From Hahellaceae bacterium (GTDB lineage: Bacteria; Pseudomonadota; Gammaproteobacteria; Pseudomonadales; Oleiphilaceae), in the NCBI GenBank assembly GCA_024234505.1, contig JACKOD010000003.1, positions 248,001 through 312,000 of the forward strand: 64,000 nucleotides of DNA, given 5' to 3'. This document shows positions 1-9,269 of this stretch, in pieces (within the stretch, counting starts at the first letter, position 1; each line of letters starts with the position of its first letter). The translations under genes and the position numbers were made by a program. Under the pieces are notes generated by a model that saw only the letters and a list, made by a program, of their open reading frames with translations, did no database searches and was not told the DNA's origin.

Positions 1-79
1 AGCCTTGGGCGATACCTCGACATTGGCTGATCCGTCGGTTGTAACCGACTTGATTGATAATCGGGCGCTTCGTTCGTAA
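1..79 (+). CDS. acs: Acetyl-CoA synthetase, C-terminal end only (partial)
   Basis: Frame 2 is open from the window edge to TAA at 77-79 and encodes ALGDTSTLADPSVV followed by a short tail. GDTSTLADP is the well-known C-terminal signature of bacterial acetyl-CoA synthetase, the enzyme that activates acetate to acetyl-CoA via acetyl-AMP. Only about 25 residues are visible, so the call rests on this tail and on context. The next gene starts 10 bases after the stop and is a CrbR-like regulator of acetate use, so the two are probably cotranscribed. The rest of the gene lies upstream of the window. Confidence 0.8.
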   Translation, partial: ALGDTSTLADPSVVTDLIDNRALRS

Positions 80-89
80 GGTGTAATGA

Positions 90-761
90 ATGACAACCCA
101 CATCATTATTGCAGATGATCATCCGCTGTTTCGAGCGGCACTTAAGCAAGCCGTGCAGCAAGCGGTTTCGGACGCTACCGTGCTCGAAGCCGAATCGATT
201 AGCACGTTGCAGAAACTGGTTGAACAACATAATGATGTGGATCTAATTCTGTTGGACTTGAACATGCCCGGAGCCCATGGGTTTTCCGGGTTGGTTTTTC
301 TTCGAGGGCAATTCCCAGCGGTTCCGGTTGTTGTGGTTTCCGGAATGGATAATCCTCAAGTGGTACCGCAATCTTTAGATTACGGTGCCTCAGGTTTTAT
401 CCCCAAGTCGGCGCCGTTATCGACACTGGTTACAGCAATACAGCAAATTTTGGAAGGTGAGGTTTGGGTGCCGGAAGGTACGCAGCTCAGAGCCTCCCGC
501 CAAGCGGTGCAGAATAGTTTTTCTGAGCGCCTGGCAGAGCTTACGCCTCAACAGTTCAGAGTGCTGAGCATGCTCTGCGAGGGGTTGCTGAACAAACAGA
601 TCGCGTATGAGCTGGAGGTATCCGAAGCTACCATCAAGGCCCATATTACGGCACTTTTTCGTAAACTGGGGGTGCGTAATCGTACGCAGGCTGTCATCGC
701 AATGCAGCAGCTGGATGTAGGGCAGGCGTCGGTCGAAATTGATGCGGCTGATGAGGATTAG
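90..761 (+). CDS. crbR: LuxR-family response regulator, CrbR/ErdR-like
   Basis: This 223-aa protein is a NarL/FixJ-type response regulator. It has an N-terminal receiver domain with the acidic pair at D9-D10, the phospho-acceptor D56 in LLDLNMP and K106 in the IPKS segment. A C-terminal LuxR helix-turn-helix spans about residues 150-205, with the conserved LTPQQ start and the recognition region around SEATIKAH. It follows acs after 10 bases, with AAGGTG placed 7 bases before the ATG. Its presumed partner is the symporter-kinase at 3409-6918. In Vibrio and Pseudomonas the CrbS/CrbR (MxtR/ErdR) pair activates acs and acetate uptake genes; that role is inferred here from domains and linkage. Its last four bases overlap the convergent GGDEF gene. 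Confidence 0.85.
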   Translation: MTTHIIIADDHPLFRAALKQAVQQAVSDATVLEAESISTLQKLVEQHNDVDLILLDLNMPGAHGFSGLVFLRGQFPAVPVVVVSGMDNPQVVPQSLDYGASGFIPKSAPLSTLVTAIQQILEGEVWVPEGTQLRASRQAVQNSFSERLAELTPQQFRVLSMLCEGLLNKQIAYELEVSEATIKAHITALFRKLGVRNRTQAVIAMQQLDVGQASVEIDAADED

Positions 762-1978
762 CCCATCATCCGCCATTGCGAATAGCACCGGGTCGATGTG
801 TCGCTGACCGGATTTTCTCTGGCCTTATGCAAATCAATCACCGGCGCAGAAGCCACTCTGTTTCGTCCGGAACGTTTGGCCTCATAGAGCGCACTATCTG
901 CACGCTCAAACAGAGAGTAAGCGGAATCCTCGTAATTCGGACGTACTGTCGAGACGCCTAGGCTAGCTGTCATTTGGATGCGGGTATCTGCATATTGCAG
1001 TCGCAGTGAGGCAATATGGCGGCGTAGCTCGTCAGCGAGCGTCATGGCGTTTTCCAGTGAGGTGCCTGGCAACAACACGGCAAATTCTTCGCCTCCTACG
1101 CGGGCGAGTGTGTCCATGGTCCGATTAAATTTCTGCGTTAGCGCACGAGCCATTTCCCGCAGGCATTCATCGCCGATAAGATGCCCATGCTGATCGTTGA
1201 TCTGCTTAAAGTGATCCAGGTCGAGCAAAATGAGTGAAATTTCCTTATGGTCTCGTTGTGCACGACGAAACTCGTCCAGTTGGCGGTCCTCGAAAAATCG
1301 TCTGTTCCTTAGTCCCGTTAAACCATCCAGCGTACTCAATTCGGCAAGCTTTGCGGCTTGTTCTTCGAGCTTGAAGTTACTGAGTAGTGCGTTGAAGTAC
1401 TCCTTTCTTTGGATATTGGATATGGAATACATGGCAAGAATATAAATGGCACATAGCATTGCCATGGACGCTGAAAAGGGGAAATTTGAAAGTTGTAGCG
1501 CAACGGTACCGGGGATAAGCGTGCCACACAGCATCAACGCGACCAGCTTGCGTGAGGGGGCCAGTGATGCGCTGCCTCCTGCGCAAATGCCCGCAGTAGA
1601 TACAATGAGCGGCAACAATGCTTCCTGAAAGGTATTGAGGGCAATGAGATAGGCTACGGAAAGCCCCCAGGCCAGACTGGAAATGATTACACCCAGAGTA
1701 ATGAGTTGATCTATGGTAGCGGCTGACATGGTAACAATATGGCGTTTAACCCAGGCAACCAGCACGAGTCTCAGCAGTGCAGCCCCGAGTACGGCGGCCG
1801 TGAGGTCGTAAATAATGTCATAGCGCGATTCTGAACCAAAATAAGTCATGGACGGAAAAATGATTGCCAACCACACCAAGACATACAAAATAATGCCGGG
1901 TATGGATCGGTCAGCAAGATCGACGCATAGCCGACGTTGCACCTTGTGCTGAAAGGTGGTGTCTTTGGAATTGTTCAT
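758..1978 (-). CDS. Membrane-bound diguanylate cyclase (GGDEF)
   Basis: This 406-aa protein has about six hydrophobic segments in residues 25-190 and a GGDEF domain at about 215-375. The active-site signature is intact (ARVGGEEF), and an inhibitory I-site RxxD (RTMD) lies five residues before it, so a product-inhibited cyclase making c-di-GMP from two GTP is expected. The membrane part does not match a sensor domain I can name with confidence. The gene converges on crbR with a 4-base overlap and is separated by about 450 bases from the divergent DUF6160 gene. Start is ATG at 1978 with AAGG close upstream. The signal it senses is unknown. Confidence 0.9.
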   Translation of the reverse strand: MNNSKDTTFQHKVQRRLCVDLADRSIPGIILYVLVWLAIIFPSMTYFGSESRYDIIYDLTAAVLGAALLRLVLVAWVKRHIVTMSAATIDQLITLGVIISSLAWGLSVAYLIALNTFQEALLPLIVSTAGICAGGSASLAPSRKLVALMLCGTLIPGTVALQLSNFPFSASMAMLCAIYILAMYSISNIQRKEYFNALLSNFKLEEQAAKLAELSTLDGLTGLRNRRFFEDRQLDEFRRAQRDHKEISLILLDLDHFKQINDQHGHLIGDECLREMARALTQKFNRTMDTLARVGGEEFAVLLPGTSLENAMTLADELRRHIASLRLQYADTRIQMTASLGVSTVRPNYEDSAYSLFERADSALYEAKRSGRNRVASAPVIDLHKARENPVSDTSTRCYSQWRMMG

Positions 1979-2430
1979 AACCTTGCTTCTAAGTTATTAA
2001 TTGTTTGTAATTTTTATTATTTGTACGCGCATTTTTATGGTTTTTACGTACCTGAACGGACCGTTTTTTGGATAATTTGTATTTTTTCTGTCCGTTTTAC
2101 GCTGGCTATCGCCCTTTCTTGGAAAAATACTAGCAGCTTGGATCGAATAGAATGTGAACAGACTCGACATAATTTTGCATCTTTACATATTTTTAAAATT
2201 GCAGAATGTTGCGAAGTGTAACCGTGTGTAACCGGGTATCGAGATGTCAGCGAGTATCTATTGCGGAGAGTGCGCATTCGGTAACATCAGGTGAATCAGT
2301 CGTGACCGCACTCACAGAAAATCGCATTTGTAAACAATACAATTGTACTGGGTGGAAGAGCCGCAAGGAGCTGTTCGGCTCAGCCCACAATAATGAAAAT
2401 AATTTCATGCTGTAAAAAAGGAAAATTATT
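1979..2430. other. 452-base divergent intergenic region, A+T-rich
   Basis: No convincing gene is seen. Short open frames here lack ribosome-binding sites and protein-like composition. The region separates the divergent GGDEF and DUF6160 genes and must hold both promoters. A GTGTAACCG segment occurs twice around 2216-2238. The ribosome-binding site AAGGA for the downstream gene is at about 2418-2423. Confidence 0.5.
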
Positions 2431-3252
2431 ATGAATGGCCTGAGAAAATCCGTACTGGCAATCGCGGTAGCAGCGCTGCCGTTTGCAGTACAAGCTGAAA
2501 TCAAAGTGCTAGACGATTCTGCCATGAGCGCCGTTACCGGTCAGGCAGGGGTCTCTATCGAACTGCAGACAAAAATTGATATTGGCCAGTTCCGTTATAC
2601 TGATGAAGGTTCGTTCCGTGTGAGCGACATTTCTATCGGTGGTACCGGTACTGCAACCTCTACTTACTTCGGTGTGAACTGGGGTCCTGGTGCTCGTTCT
2701 GGCGATTTGTTGGATGACATCCTGATCAATATCGATATCGCATCGGACGGTGATGCCATCATCAACATGCTGCCTGCCAACCTGGGCAACGCCGTTGACT
2801 TTAAAGTCACCACGGGTGACTGGGAACTGGTTAGCCAGGATGGTACTGAAAACACATTGCTGGTTTCTTCCTTTAATCTGGAAGGTCTGGCATTTGGTAT
2901 GAGCGCTCGCATCGATACTTCTACTGATACCATGCGTATCCTGGCTGACTTTGCCGTTGCCGATATGGATGTTGAAGTAGACTTCCTGGCTGTCGGTCTG
3001 AAAGATATTCAGATCACCGGTGCAGGCTATGACTCAGCGGCTCCTCGTTTGCTGGATGTGCCAACCACGCTGGACGTGACCTTGGGCAAGCGCGCTAACC
3101 GTAATGGTGTCGATTCATTGGCAGTGGATATTGCTGACTGGACTTTCGATATGAGCATTGGCGCGGTTGAAATCGGTGGAACTTCTATCGGTCGTGTTGT
3201 GCTGGATAACGTGACTATTGCCAACACTTCAATGATTGTTTACGGTCACTAA
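2431..3252 (+). CDS. Secreted DUF6160 / FilA-like protein
   Basis: This 273-aa protein begins with a clear signal peptide (MNGLRKSVLAIAVAALPFAV, cleavage near AQAE). The mature N-terminus contains LDDSAMSAVTGQAGVSIEL, the recurrent motif I associate with DUF6160 proteins, some of which are called putative pilus-system protein FilA. The remainder is Asp/Gly/Thr-rich and predicted beta-rich, with many short alternating hydrophobic strands and no catalytic motif. It is monocistronic, preceded by AAGGA and followed by a strong terminator. The lone position between two acetate-regulatory genes gives no direct hint of partners. Export to the periplasm or surface is well supported; the function is not known. 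Confidence 0.75.
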   Translation: MNGLRKSVLAIAVAALPFAVQAEIKVLDDSAMSAVTGQAGVSIELQTKIDIGQFRYTDEGSFRVSDISIGGTGTATSTYFGVNWGPGARSGDLLDDILINIDIASDGDAIINMLPANLGNAVDFKVTTGDWELVSQDGTENTLLVSSFNLEGLAFGMSARIDTSTDTMRILADFAVADMDVEVDFLAVGLKDIQITGAGYDSAAPRLLDVPTTLDVTLGKRANRNGVDSLAVDIADWTFDMSIGAVEIGGTSIGRVVLDNVTIANTSMIVYGH

Positions 3253-3330
3253 TACCCACGTGATTTAAATCCCACGCGCCCAAAAGGTTGTGCCGGGTAT
3301 GGGCAACGTTATCAGGCTTTGCCCTAGTGA

Positions 3331-3361
3331 AAAGCCGCTTCTTATCGGAAGCGGCTTTTTT
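3331..3361 (+). terminator. Rho-independent terminator after the DUF6160 gene
   Basis: A GCCGCTT/AAGCGGC stem, flanked by an A-run on the left and T-run on the right, has a short CTTATCGG loop. The A/T flanks make it usable in both directions, which fits its place between convergent genes. Confidence 0.85.
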
Positions 3362-3408
3362 GTCGCCGTTAATCGTGACAAAAAACTATTTGTTGAATCT
3401 GGTTTGAA

Positions 3409-6400
3409 TCATCCTGATTTAAAGGTATTCATAATGGCTCTTAGTGCCGCAGGTTTCAGTGGTTTACGCAGGTACTGGTATCCCAGATTCAATGCTTGTT
3501 GTCGAATATCGCTATCGGTATTGGCGGTCACCAAGAGTGCGCGAAACCGGGCAGGTGAAAACTGCGTACGTAAAGTATTGAGCACGTCCAGTCCATTATC
3601 ACCATTGTCGAGCTGGAAATCTGCGATCACAACGTCAGGCATTTTGTCTTTATAGGCGTTAAGCGTTTCTTCTCTATTACTGCAGGCGGTCACTTTGCAT
3701 CCCCAGCCTTTGAGCAGCGTGACCATTCCTTCGAGTATTCCGGCGTCGTTATCCAGACAAAGTACGTTAAGTGAAAGCGCAGGCATCAACGTGTGTCGCG
3801 GGATTTCCGGAATGGTTGTTTGTGTAACGCGGGAGCACGCCTCGACGGATGCCAAGGGCAGGGTGAGTGAAAAGCAACTGCCTTTTCCTACAGTAGAGTG
3901 AACTTCAATCGGATGGTTCAGTACCATGCAGATTCTATCGACAATGGCCAGGCCCAGGCCCATGCCCTTAATGGGTGCGCCAGACTGGCGTATGCGCCGG
4001 AATTCTTCGAATATATGGCCTAACTCGTGCTCGGGAATCCCGATGCCTGTGTCAATTACCTGTAACTTAACGAAGTGACCTATGCGGCGGCAACCGACTA
4101 AAATACGACCTTGCTGTGTATAACGTAGCGCGTTTGAAATCAAATTCTGCAGGATTCTGCGCAACATTTTGGGGTCGCTTTCAATAACCACCTTCGTGCA
4201 GATCCAGTGCAGTTCGAGATTTTTTTCTTGAGCAGAGAGTTTAAATTCGTTGATCAACGGAGAGAGTATCTCTGCCAGACGAAAGGCCTGTATTTTGGGT
4301 TCTAATACGCCGGCATCCAGTTTAGATATATCCAATAGGGTGGTGAGGAGTTCTTCCGCAGCCGTCAGTGACTGATCAATATTTTCTGTAAGGGGCTGGA
4401 GCGTAGGTTGTGCCTGAATGAGACCCTGCAGTGCTGACGTAAAAAGTTTGGCAGCATTGATCGGTTGTAATAAGTCATGACTGGCGGACGCAAGAAAGCG
4501 GGTTTTACTCTGGTTTGCCTGTTCTGCCTGCTTTTTGGCCGCGAGTAATTGTTCGTTCAGTACAGAAAGTTCAGCGGTGCGTGCCGCTACGCGTTGCTCC
4601 AGATAAGTATTGGTTTCGCTGAGTGCCTGGGTGGCTTTTCTCAAGGCGGTTATGTCTGCAAATGTAGTAACAAAGCCTCCTCCGGGCGTTGGATTGCCTT
4701 GAATTAGCAGAACCGTTCCATCGGGTTTTTCCCGTTCGTATTCATGGGCAGTGCCTGAGCGGATCAAGGTCATACGCTGCTCTACCAATGTATTGATAAT
4801 CTCGTTGGGCAGGTGAGTTGCGTCCAGATTGTAACGCACCAGATCTTCCAGAGGGCGACCAACGCGAACAAAGTCGGGTGGGTAATTGAACAAATGTAAA
4901 TAGCGTTGATTCCACGCAACGATACGTTGCTGGTTGTCGATGACGCTGACACCCAAACTGATGTTTTCCAAGGCAGATTGCAATAAGTCGCGATTGAATT
5001 GCATGACCTGTGAGGCTTCATCCACAATACTGACGACGTCTTCCAGCCCGAGATCCCGGCCTCGTAATGTTGAGTCCAGAACGGCACGGGCGCTTGATGA
5101 ACCAATGCGGCTGGCCAGCTGCTTTTCAACAAACTTTATAAGGCGCGCGGAGGCATGACGGCCTCGCGTGACGGGTTCGAGATAGGTGGCTTGATACAAA
5201 GAAAAGATCGCGCGACTTTTTTCCTCTCCCAGAAAACGCTCGCTGAGCGCAAACAGATCATCGACCGTGGCGAGCCCTGCAAGATGTCGCATTTTGCTGG
5301 TTGTAAAATCTGAATTGTCCTGAAAAAAGCTGGCGACCTGTATTTTTTCACGGACACTTTGTTTGCTCAGCAGCGAGACGCCAATATACAGGGCGAGGTT
5401 AATGCCAAGACTCCAAAGTGTACCCAGCGTGACAATGTCAAGACTTCCCGGCGTATTGAGGGCCGAAGGCAATCCCGTCAGGCGCAGTCCTTCCGGTACG
5501 CCGGTGAGCGTAGGCAGTACCAATAAATAGAGCCACACGGCAAAGCCACCAGTGAGGCCAGAAGCCGCGCCATAATAGGTGCCTCGCCGCCATAACACGC
5601 CACCGATGAGCGCGGGTGCAAATTGTGCTACTGCGACAAAAGACAGCAAACCGAAGGCGGTGAGGCTGTAGGTGGATGCGGTTTGACGGTAAAAACCGTA
5701 GGCGATCAAAAGTAACAGCACGATAGTTAAGCGTCGGATGCTTAATATCATCAGGCTGAGCTGAGGCCAGCGTTCCAATGGCGCCCGGAAAAAACGGAAT
5801 AGCAGCGGGACAATGATTTCATTACAGAACATGGTGCTTAACGCAACACTGGACACAATGACCATGGCAGTGGCCGCCGAGCTCCCCCCCATAAAGGCCA
5901 GCATACCTAGCCATTCTTTATCGGCGTACAGTGGGAGGCGAAGAACCAGCGTATCCGCATCGACCGAGTCGCCGAAAATTAGCCAGCCGGCGCCGGCAAT
6001 GGGTAGCACAAACGCGCTCGCGATCAGGATAAATAGTGGCATCATCACGCGAGCCACCTGAAAATCCTGAACCTGGTGGTTTTCTACTACGGTGACATGA
6101 ATCTGCCTTGGCAGGCACAGCATTGCCAGCATAGCGACGATGGTTTGAATCACGAAGGAGGTACCATCGACATGCGCCAGACTAAATTGTTCTAAACCTG
6201 CCTGATGATTGATTCGCGTAAAAATGTCATCAAAACCATCGAACATTTCATAGCAGACAAAAAGCCCTACGCAGCAGAAGGCAACCAGTTTGACGATTGA
6301 TTCGAAGGCCACAGCCTGCATCAAGCCTTGATGGTGTTCCGTTACATCCAAATGGCGAGTGCCGAAAAAAATGCCAAAGAGCGCCATGACCAAAGCAATC

Positions 6401-6918
6401 CAGAACGACGTGTCCAGCCATACCGGTTTGTCGAAGTCTGGCGGTGGCAGCGGGACACCACTTTGTACGGCTGGATGTGTGAGCACGTCAACTCCCAGGC
6501 TGACGGCTTTCAATTGTAATGCGATATATGGGATGACCCCGATGATGGCAATGAGTGTGACGAGACTGGCCAGTAGCTGGGATTTTCCGTAGCGGGACGC
6601 TATGAAGTCTGCTATGGAAGTGGTCCCCTGCTTTTTGCTGATAACGATGATCTTTTCCATTAAAGGACCAAAGAAAAAGAACGCCATCAGCGGTCCGAGG
6701 TAGATGGAAAAGAACCCCAGTCCCTCGTTGGAGGCCCGCCCAACGGCACCATAAAAGGTCCAGGATGTAAAATATATTGCGATCGACAGGCTGTATATTT
6801 GTGGTCTGGCCCAGCGTTTTTGATACAGGCCGGGATGCCGGTCGCCCACCCAGGCCAGCCCGAACAGCAACGCAATATACAACAGGGAAAAAAGGAGCAG
6901 TTGCCAGATTTCGATCAT
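3409..6918 (-). CDS. crbS: Symporter-domain hybrid histidine kinase, CrbS/MxtR-like
   Basis: This 1169-aa inner-membrane sensor has an SLC5/SSS-type transporter domain with about 13 helices at residues 1-520. A STAC-like linker follows at about 540-640, then a PAS domain at about 645-760 and a coiled coil at 765-805. The HisKA box is SASHDLLQP (H814), followed by an HATPase with N-box NLISNALRY near 930 and DTGIGIP/GMGLGL boxes. The C-terminal receiver has D1100 (VVIADFQLD). This architecture matches CrbS/MxtR/CbrA-like kinases. The partner is likely the LuxR regulator at 90-761. It lies divergent from a DUF4212/symporter pair, probably its regulatory target. Whether the symporter part transports or only senses cannot be read from sequence. 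Confidence 0.88.
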   Translation of the reverse strand: MIEIWQLLLFSLLYIALLFGLAWVGDRHPGLYQKRWARPQIYSLSIAIYFTSWTFYGAVGRASNEGLGFFSIYLGPLMAFFFFGPLMEKIIVISKKQGTTSIADFIASRYGKSQLLASLVTLIAIIGVIPYIALQLKAVSLGVDVLTHPAVQSGVPLPPPDFDKPVWLDTSFWIALVMALFGIFFGTRHLDVTEHHQGLMQAVAFESIVKLVAFCCVGLFVCYEMFDGFDDIFTRINHQAGLEQFSLAHVDGTSFVIQTIVAMLAMLCLPRQIHVTVVENHQVQDFQVARVMMPLFILIASAFVLPIAGAGWLIFGDSVDADTLVLRLPLYADKEWLGMLAFMGGSSAATAMVIVSSVALSTMFCNEIIVPLLFRFFRAPLERWPQLSLMILSIRRLTIVLLLLIAYGFYRQTASTYSLTAFGLLSFVAVAQFAPALIGGVLWRRGTYYGAASGLTGGFAVWLYLLVLPTLTGVPEGLRLTGLPSALNTPGSLDIVTLGTLWSLGINLALYIGVSLLSKQSVREKIQVASFFQDNSDFTTSKMRHLAGLATVDDLFALSERFLGEEKSRAIFSLYQATYLEPVTRGRHASARLIKFVEKQLASRIGSSSARAVLDSTLRGRDLGLEDVVSIVDEASQVMQFNRDLLQSALENISLGVSVIDNQQRIVAWNQRYLHLFNYPPDFVRVGRPLEDLVRYNLDATHLPNEIINTLVEQRMTLIRSGTAHEYEREKPDGTVLLIQGNPTPGGGFVTTFADITALRKATQALSETNTYLEQRVAARTAELSVLNEQLLAAKKQAEQANQSKTRFLASASHDLLQPINAAKLFTSALQGLIQAQPTLQPLTENIDQSLTAAEELLTTLLDISKLDAGVLEPKIQAFRLAEILSPLINEFKLSAQEKNLELHWICTKVVIESDPKMLRRILQNLISNALRYTQQGRILVGCRRIGHFVKLQVIDTGIGIPEHELGHIFEEFRRIRQSGAPIKGMGLGLAIVDRICMVLNHPIEVHSTVGKGSCFSLTLPLASVEACSRVTQTTIPEIPRHTLMPALSLNVLCLDNDAGILEGMVTLLKGWGCKVTACSNREETLNAYKDKMPDVVIADFQLDNGDNGLDVLNTLRTQFSPARFRALLVTANTDSDIRQQALNLGYQYLRKPLKPAALRAIMNTFKSG

Positions 6919-7158
6919 TCAGTGGATCCCGGGCTAAAAATGAAAAGACAGAATCGTTAGGATGGGCGCTCGGATAAAGTCCAATTTATAGTCATCAAGT
7001 TGGAAAGTATTGCTGTCGAATGCTTCCTTGCCAACCCTTTTGCACTCAATTCCTGACCGGTTGCGACTAAAGTCGAATTTTTATGTTGCGGTGACAGGAC
7101 TATCGTAGAACTGTCATTAATCCAAGAAAAACAAAAACAACCGTTCGTGGAGGTGCAC

Positions 7159-7419
7159 ATGTCAACCCAGCTCAACAAACAAGCCTATTGGAAAGAAAAT
7201 CTTAGGCTACTTACTATTTTGCTAACCATCTGGTTCATCGTGTCTTACGGCTTTGGTGTGCTGTTTGTCGATGCGCTCGATACCATAAAATTAGGTGGCT
7301 TCCCATTGGGTTTCTGGTTTGCCCAGCAAGGATCCATCTATACCTTTGTTATTCTGATTTTTGTGTATTCGGTGCGAATGAATCACATCGATCGCAAATA
7401 TGACGTACACGAAGAGTGA
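7159..7419 (+). CDS. DUF4212 small membrane subunit of a sodium:solute symporter
   Basis: An 86-aa protein with two transmembrane helices (about residues 17-40 and 52-73) and the DUF4212-like segment GGFPLGFWFAQQG. Such proteins are encoded immediately before large SSS-family symporters and are thought to be their small subunit. The open frame extends to a GTG at 7147, but ATG at 7159 has GGAGG at 7149-7153 and is the likely start. The large subunit begins 11 bases after the stop. A divergent promoter region of about 240 bases separates it from the sensor kinase. Confidence 0.88.
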   Translation: MSTQLNKQAYWKENLRLLTILLTIWFIVSYGFGVLFVDALDTIKLGGFPLGFWFAQQGSIYTFVILIFVYSVRMNHIDRKYDVHEE

Positions 7420-7430
7420 GGGCATAGAAG

Positions 7431-9206
7431 ATGGATACGCAAACCCTGGTTTATCTGTTTGTTGGCACTACGTTTGCCCTCTATATCGGCATTGCGATTT
7501 GGTCGCGGGCCGGTTCCACAAGTGAATACTATGTCGCCAGTAAAGGCGTGCATCCCATTGCCAACGGAATGGCGACCGGCGCAGACTGGATGTCGGCCGC
7601 TTCGTTCATATCTATGGCGGGGATTATCTCTTTTGTCGGACGCGATGGCGCTGTCTACCTGATGGGGTGGACAGGTGGCTATGTTTTGCTGGCGATGTGC
7701 CTTGCTCCCTATCTGCGTAAATTTGGTAAATTTACGGTTCCGGAGTTTGTTGGCGAGCGCTATTACTCGCAGGCTGCGCGCATGGTGGCGGTAGTGTGCG
7801 TCATATTTATTTCCTTTACCTATGTGGCAGGGCAAATGCGGGGTGTCGGCATTGTGTTCTCGCGTTATCTGGAAGTGGATATCAATATGGGCGTGTTTAT
7901 CGGCATGGCCATTGTATTCTTCTACGCGGTACTGGGTGGCATGAAAGGGATTACTTATACTCAAGTCGCTCAATACTGTGTCATGATTTTTGCGTACATG
8001 ATTCCGGCTATTTTTATCTCCATGATGATGACGGGAAATCCCATTCCTCAACTTGGATTTGGTGGAACTCTGGATGGTACCGACACCTATTTGCTGGATA
8101 AACTGAATGGCATTTCACAGGAATTGGGATTTGCTGAATACACCGGAGGAAGCAAATCGACTATCGACGTGTTTTTCATTACGGTAGCGTTGATGGTAGG
8201 TACGGCAGGATTACCGCACGTAATTGTTCGCTTTTTCACGGTGCCTAAAGTCAGCGATGCTCGTAAATCTGCCGGTTATGCGTTGCTGTTTATTGCCATT
8301 CTTTACACTACGGCGCCTGCGGTGGCTTCGTTTGCGCGCTTAAATCTGTTGCAAACTGTCAGTGAGGCCGATTACACCAAATTGCCCGGCTGGTTTCAAA
8401 CCTGGGAAAAAGCCGGCCTACTTGGTTGGGTAGATAAAAATGGTGACGGAAAAATCCAATACCATCCCGGAGCGGCGTTTGAAGGTAAACCCAGTTTCAA
8501 AAAAGATGAAACCGGTGTAAATGGCGAACGTTTGCTGGAAAATAGCGCCACCGCCAACAATAACGAGCTTTATGTTGACCGGGATATCATGGTGCTCGCT
8601 AACCCTGAAATCGCCAATCTTCCCGGCTGGGTGGTGGCGCTGATTGCGGCAGGCGGTTTGGCTGCGGCACTGTCAACGGCGGCGGGTTTGTTGTTAGTGA
8701 TTTCTACCTCTATTTCGCACGACCTGCTCAAGAGCAATGTGATGCCTCATATCAGTGAGAAGCAAGAGCTCTTTGCGGCACGCGCTGCGGCGGGTGTGGC
8801 GATTGTCATCGCAGGCTATTTCGGAATAAATCCTCCCGGGTTTGTTGCTCAGGTAGTGGCGTTTGCTTTCGGTCTTGCGGCCGCTTCCTTCTTCCCTGCC
8901 ATTATTATGGGGATATTCTCCAAGCGGATGAATAAAGAAGGAGCCATTGCCGGCATGTTAACCGGGCTCATCTTTACCTTTGCCTACATCGTGTACTTCA
9001 AATTTGTGAATCCTGCGGCAAATAACCCCGCTCACTGGTGGTTTGGCGTGTCTCCCGAAGGGATTGGTACGCTGGGCATGATTCTCAATTTTGCTGTTTC
9101 ATATTGTGTGGCCTTGGTAACGGCGGCTCCTCCAGAAAAAATTCAGCATCTGGTTGAGGATATTCGGATTCCACGAGGGGCGATTGCTCCGGTGGCCGGA
9201 CACTGA
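7431..9206 (+). CDS. Sodium:solute symporter, VC_2705-type (acetate/monocarboxylate permease-like)
   Basis: This 591-aa SSS-family transporter has about 13 membrane helices and conserved segments such as GADWMSAASFISMAG and GGMKGITYTQ. It resembles ActP-like proteins of the VC_2705 subfamily that work with a DUF4212 partner. A hydrophilic insertion at about residues 320-395 interrupts the helices and carries a DKNGDGKIQY loop resembling an EF-hand calcium site. Adjacency to the acs/CrbS/CrbR genes suggests uptake of acetate or another short carboxylate with sodium; the substrate is inferred, not shown. It forms an operon with the DUF4212 gene. Confidence 0.88.
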   Translation: MDTQTLVYLFVGTTFALYIGIAIWSRAGSTSEYYVASKGVHPIANGMATGADWMSAASFISMAGIISFVGRDGAVYLMGWTGGYVLLAMCLAPYLRKFGKFTVPEFVGERYYSQAARMVAVVCVIFISFTYVAGQMRGVGIVFSRYLEVDINMGVFIGMAIVFFYAVLGGMKGITYTQVAQYCVMIFAYMIPAIFISMMMTGNPIPQLGFGGTLDGTDTYLLDKLNGISQELGFAEYTGGSKSTIDVFFITVALMVGTAGLPHVIVRFFTVPKVSDARKSAGYALLFIAILYTTAPAVASFARLNLLQTVSEADYTKLPGWFQTWEKAGLLGWVDKNGDGKIQYHPGAAFEGKPSFKKDETGVNGERLLENSATANNNELYVDRDIMVLANPEIANLPGWVVALIAAGGLAAALSTAAGLLLVISTSISHDLLKSNVMPHISEKQELFAARAAAGVAIVIAGYFGINPPGFVAQVVAFAFGLAAASFFPAIIMGIFSKRMNKEGAIAGMLTGLIFTFAYIVYFKFVNPAANNPAHWWFGVSPEGIGTLGMILNFAVSYCVALVTAAPPEKIQHLVEDIRIPRGAIAPVAGH

Positions 9207-9219
9207 TCCATCGCGGCGG

Positions 9220-9244
9220 AAGGCTTTCACTCGCGGGAAGCCTT
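9220..9244 (+). terminator. Hairpin downstream of the symporter, possible terminator
   Basis: AAGGCTTTC pairs with GGGAAGCCTT (one G-T pair) around a loop of about seven bases, 13 bases after the symporter stop. There is no clear T-run after it, so termination is plausible but not certain. Confidence 0.4.
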
Positions 9245-9269
9245 TCGCCACGTTCATATTCCTATTGTC

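Noticed and set aside
7383..8051. 222-codon open frame antisense to the symporter gene
   Set aside because: It is a shadow of the strongly supported symporter frame, with His/Asn/Arg-rich composition unlike a real protein and no ribosome-binding site.
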